Assembly (NCBI GenBank): GCA_003223515.1
Contig: QHVI01000043.1
Span: forward strand, 1 to 41,238
DNA: 41,238 nt
Direction of reading: 5' to 3'
Source of the DNA: Candidatus Angelobacter sp. Gp1-AA117
GTDB lineage: Bacteria; Acidobacteriota; Terriglobia; Terriglobales; Acidobacteriaceae
This document shows, one piece after another, positions 38,488-41,238 of the stretch. Position 1 is the stretch's first letter; each line of letters begins with the position of its first letter. The notes under the pieces were generated by a model. It saw only the letters and a program-made list of their open reading frames with translations, had not been told where the DNA came from and ran no database searches. The translations under genes were made by a program, and so were the position numbers.

Positions 38488-41238
38488 ATGGCTAAGAAGA
38501 ACGATACAAATTTGAACCTCATTCCTGCCAGCGCCATAAAACCCGCCAGCCTTGATCTGGATGGGGTGCGGCGCAAGCTGGCAGATGCCAAAGGGCCGAA
38601 GTACTGGCGCACGCTGGAAGAACTGAGCAATGAGGAAGCCTTCGGTGAGATGCTGGAGCGCGAGTTTCCCCGGCAAGCCTCGGAATGGCTTGATCCGGTA
38701 TCGCGCCGCGGCTTCCTGAAGCTGGCCGGAGCATCCCTCGCACTGGCCGGCCTTGCCGGATGCACCAAGCAGCCGCTGGAGGAGATTCTTCCTTACGTCC
38801 GCCAGCCTGAAGAGCTGATACCCGGCAAGCCGCTTTTTTATGCCACGGCGATGCCTTTTTCCGGATACGGCATTCCCCTGCTGGTGGAAAGCCATGAATA
38901 CCGGCCCACCAAGATTGAAGGAAATCCTGACCATGAAGGCAGCCTGAGAGCCACTGATCTTTTCTCGCAGGCTTCTATCCTGGATCTCTATGATCCCGAC
39001 CGTTCCACCATCCCCACCCACATGGGTGAGGGCACGTCATGGGGTGCCTTTGTCGGCGAAATTCGGTCCACGGTGCTGGCCCAGAAAGCAAAGCAGGGAG
39101 CAGGATTGCGCTTTCTCACCGGCGCGGTCAGTTCGCCGACGCTGGGATCGCAGATGCATGCGGTGCTCCAGCAGTTCCCGCAGGCCAAATGGCATCGTTA
39201 TGAGCCTGTGCACCGCGACAATATGCGTCAGGGCTCGAAAGCAGCCTTCGGCAACTACTACGATCCGGTCTATAACTTTGCCGCCGCCGATGTAGTGGTT
39301 TCGCTCGATGGCGATTTTCTCTCCGGCGCGTGGTTTCCCGGTTTCATTCGTTACGCGCGCGACTGGGCCAGCCGCCGCAAGCAACCTGATAAGCAGCCCA
39401 TGAACCGGCTGTATGTGGCTGAGAGCTCATCGACGACCACAGGCATGAAGGCCGATCACCGCGTGGCGGTCCGTCCTTCAGAAATAGAGAAGATTGCCCG
39501 GGCGCTGGCCGCCAAAGTTGGGGCGGGTGGGAGCGGCGAGCAGCTTACTCCTGAGCAGCAGAAGTTTGTGGATGTTGCCGCAAAAGACCTCGGTGAGCAT
39601 CGCGGTAAAAGCGTAGTTGTCCCCGGCCTCTATCAGCCGGCCGCTGTGCATGCCCTGGCCCATGCCATGAATTCAGCGCTGGGCAATATTGGCCAGACGG
39701 TCAGCTTCATTGACCCGGTCGAGATCGATCCGGTGGAGCACACCCAGTCCATCCGTGAGTTGGCGGATGACTTGAAATCGGGCAAAGTGGATGTGCTGGT
39801 AGTGATGGGTGCGAACCCGGCTTACGATGCGCCCGTCGATCTGGAATTTGAGTCGCTGCTCAAGCAGTTCTCGGAGCAGAGTGGCAGGGTGCTGATCCAG
39901 CTTTCCTGTTACCGGGATGAGACAACTGAGTATGCGCATTGGCACATGCCGGAGACGCATTACCTGGAGTCCTGGAGTGATGTCAGATCGTACGACGGAA
40001 CCGCTACCATCATTCAGCCGCTGATTCTTCACCTCTATGGCGGCCATTCGATGCACGAGCTGCTTACCGTATTTGGCGGACAGCCCGCTTCCTCCGGTTA
40101 CGATCTGGTGCGTGCCTACTGGCAGACGCAGCATACGGGAGCTGATTTCGAGCAGTGGTGGCGGCGCAGCGTTCATGATGGTTACATAGCCAACAGCGCC
40201 TTCCCGGTACGCCAGGTGAGCGCCCGGACTGGAGCTATTCCTTCCTCTGCATCCGCTCCAGGGGGTGGTATTGAGGTTAGTTTCCGTCCTGATCCCTGCA
40301 TCTACGACGGCAGATTCAACAACAATGCCTGGCTGCAGGAAACGCCCAAGCCTTTAACCCGCAACACCTGGGACAACGTGGCCATGATCAGCCCGGCGCA
40401 CGCGGAGCGGCTGAAATTCGATCAACTCAAAGACCAGAACGATCACCAGTCCGATGCTCAGAACATCATCGAGATTGAATTTCAGGGCCGCAAAGTCCAG
40501 GCCCCTTACTGGGCGCAGCCGGGACATCCTGATAATGCCGTGACGCTCTTCCTCGGCTACGGACGGCGCAAAACCGGGCGCGTGGGTTCAGGTTACGGGT
40601 ATGACGCCTATTCAGTGCGGCCCAGCAATGCCCAATACACAGGAGTCGATAGCAAGATTTCAAGGCTGGACAAGCAGTGGCACGTGGCCGTAACCCAGGG
40701 CCATTTCAACCTTGCAGAACCGAGCAACAAGGATTTCAGTATCGATCAGCGAGAGCCAGTCAAGGCTGCCACCCTTGAGGAATATCGGAAAGACCCTCAT
40801 TTTGCAGCTAAGGATAAAGTGACTCAGGAGAACGAGGCTCCGGGGCCCGACGAGACGCTCTATCCTGACTACAGAGGTTCCAACTGGTACAAGCAATACG
40901 CCTGGGGCATGGCCATTGATCTGAACTCCTGTATCGGCTGCCAGACCTGCGCGGTGGCCTGCCAGGCAGAAAACAATATTGCGGTTGTCGGCAAAGAGCA
41001 GGTGCAGCGCGGGCGCGAAATGCAGTGGCTGCGCATTGACACCTACTATCAGGGTGATGCCGCAAATCCGCAGGCGCACTTCCAGCCTGTTCCGTGCATG
41101 CAGTGTGAAAACGCGCCTTGCGAGCCGGTCTGCCCGGTAGGCGCCACTGTTCACAGCACCGAAGGGTTGAATGACATGGTATACAACCGTTGCGTTGGCA
41201 CTCGTTATTGCTCCAACAACTGTCCGTATAAGGTGCGC
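38488..41238 (+). CDS. actB: alternative complex III Fe-S/molybdopterin-like subunit (ActB), 3' end cut
   Basis: The frame is open from ATG 38488 (after GGGAAG) to the window end, 917 codons. A TAT-type signal lies unusually far in: SRRGFLKLAGASLALAGLAG with the twin Arg at 73-74 and Cys at 92, which fits a lipoprotein-like TAT variant. A molybdopterin-oxidoreductase-like domain follows (VVVSLDGDFLSGAWFPGFIR; VLVVMGANPAYDAPV). A ferredoxin-type domain ends the window: CIGCQTCAVACQAEN, CMQCENAPCEPVCPVGATVH and CVGTRYCSNNCPYKVR. In ActB the molybdopterin domain is thought to carry no cofactor. The rest of the gene and actC onward should follow. Confidence 0.93.
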   Translation, partial: MAKKNDTNLNLIPASAIKPASLDLDGVRRKLADAKGPKYWRTLEELSNEEAFGEMLEREFPRQASEWLDPVSRRGFLKLAGASLALAGLAGCTKQPLEEILPYVRQPEELIPGKPLFYATAMPFSGYGIPLLVESHEYRPTKIEGNPDHEGSLRATDLFSQASILDLYDPDRSTIPTHMGEGTSWGAFVGEIRSTVLAQKAKQGAGLRFLTGAVSSPTLGSQMHAVLQQFPQAKWHRYEPVHRDNMRQGSKAAFGNYYDPVYNFAAADVVVSLDGDFLSGAWFPGFIRYARDWASRRKQPDKQPMNRLYVAESSSTTTGMKADHRVAVRPSEIEKIARALAAKVGAGGSGEQLTPEQQKFVDVAAKDLGEHRGKSVVVPGLYQPAAVHALAHAMNSALGNIGQTVSFIDPVEIDPVEHTQSIRELADDLKSGKVDVLVVMGANPAYDAPVDLEFESLLKQFSEQSGRVLIQLSCYRDETTEYAHWHMPETHYLESWSDVRSYDGTATIIQPLILHLYGGHSMHELLTVFGGQPASSGYDLVRAYWQTQHTGADFEQWWRRSVHDGYIANSAFPVRQVSARTGAIPSSASAPGGGIEVSFRPDPCIYDGRFNNNAWLQETPKPLTRNTWDNVAMISPAHAERLKFDQLKDQNDHQSDAQNIIEIEFQGRKVQAPYWAQPGHPDNAVTLFLGYGRRKTGRVGSGYGYDAYSVRPSNAQYTGVDSKISRLDKQWHVAVTQGHFNLAEPSNKDFSIDQREPVKAATLEEYRKDPHFAAKDKVTQENEAPGPDETLYPDYRGSNWYKQYAWGMAIDLNSCIGCQTCAVACQAENNIAVVGKEQVQRGREMQWLRIDTYYQGDAANPQAHFQPVPCMQCENAPCEPVCPVGATVHSTEGLNDMVYNRCVGTRYCSNNCPYKVR

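Noticed and set aside
37798-39021. 407-residue minus-strand frame antisense to actA/actB
   Set aside because: The opposite strand encodes clear haem and TAT motifs; the antisense frame is open because of GC-rich codon structure and shows no family features.

Overview
The window looks like a chromosomal segment from an Acidobacteriota (Terriglobia-like) bacterium. This is inferred from gene content, not from a marker gene. The pointers are an Oar-like TonB-dependent receptor with an N-terminal carboxypeptidase-regulatory domain, a GWxTD-domain protein, many TPR and PilZ proteins, an alternative complex III (act) operon, and intergenic gaps full of short degenerate repeats.

Layout. Positions 1-2.8 kb carry the end of an unidentified ORF, a QueD/PTPS-family pterin enzyme, a receiver-PilZ protein, folK and rsmG. 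Positions 2.8-5 kb are a chromosome-partition locus: two perfect parS palindromes inside a duplicated ~125-bp module, followed by overlapping parA and parB. The order rsmG-parS-parA-parB suggests that the replication origin is near. Positions 5.2-8.5 kb hold a DUF3592-like protein, an FAH-family hydrolase, an FN3 lipoprotein and a small XRE regulator. Positions 8.5-9.7 kb are gene-poor. They hold tRNA-Leu(CAA) and two MITE-like elements with matching terminal inverted repeats, both placed in copies of the same GC-rich intergenic repeat. Positions 9.7-15.5 kb hold secreted or stress-type proteins (TPR, DUF1223, DUF4440, YceI), a P5C dehydrogenase and a single-domain response regulator.

Positions 15.6-18.1 kb carry two compact minus-strand operons. 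One is a PilZ protein coupled to a LuxR-type regulator whose receiver has lost its phosphorylation residues. The other is a three-gene envelope operon (11-residue-repeat protein, holin-like protein, small anchored protein) reminiscent of enterobacterial yqjD-yqjE. Positions 18.5-25.2 kb carry the TonB receptor, a carboxypeptidase-regulatory/TPR lipoprotein-like protein and the GWxTD protein. Positions 25.2-29 kb hold a quinone oxidoreductase, a class II aldolase, a cold-shock protein and a tryptophanase. Positions 29.2-35.6 kb hold a SEC-C protein, two small secreted proteins and a very long TPR protein with a C-terminal membrane anchor.

Positions 35.7-41.2 kb carry a pyruvate oxidase-like ThDP enzyme, divergent from actA (pentaheme cytochrome) and actB (Fe-S/molybdopterin-like subunit, cut by the window edge), which begin a quinol:electron-acceptor oxidoreductase operon.

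The least explained material is the pair of MITE-like elements, the duplicated parS module, the degenerate-receiver/PilZ pair and the giant membrane-anchored TPR protein. I saw no CRISPR array, no complete insertion sequence and no recognisable defence island.
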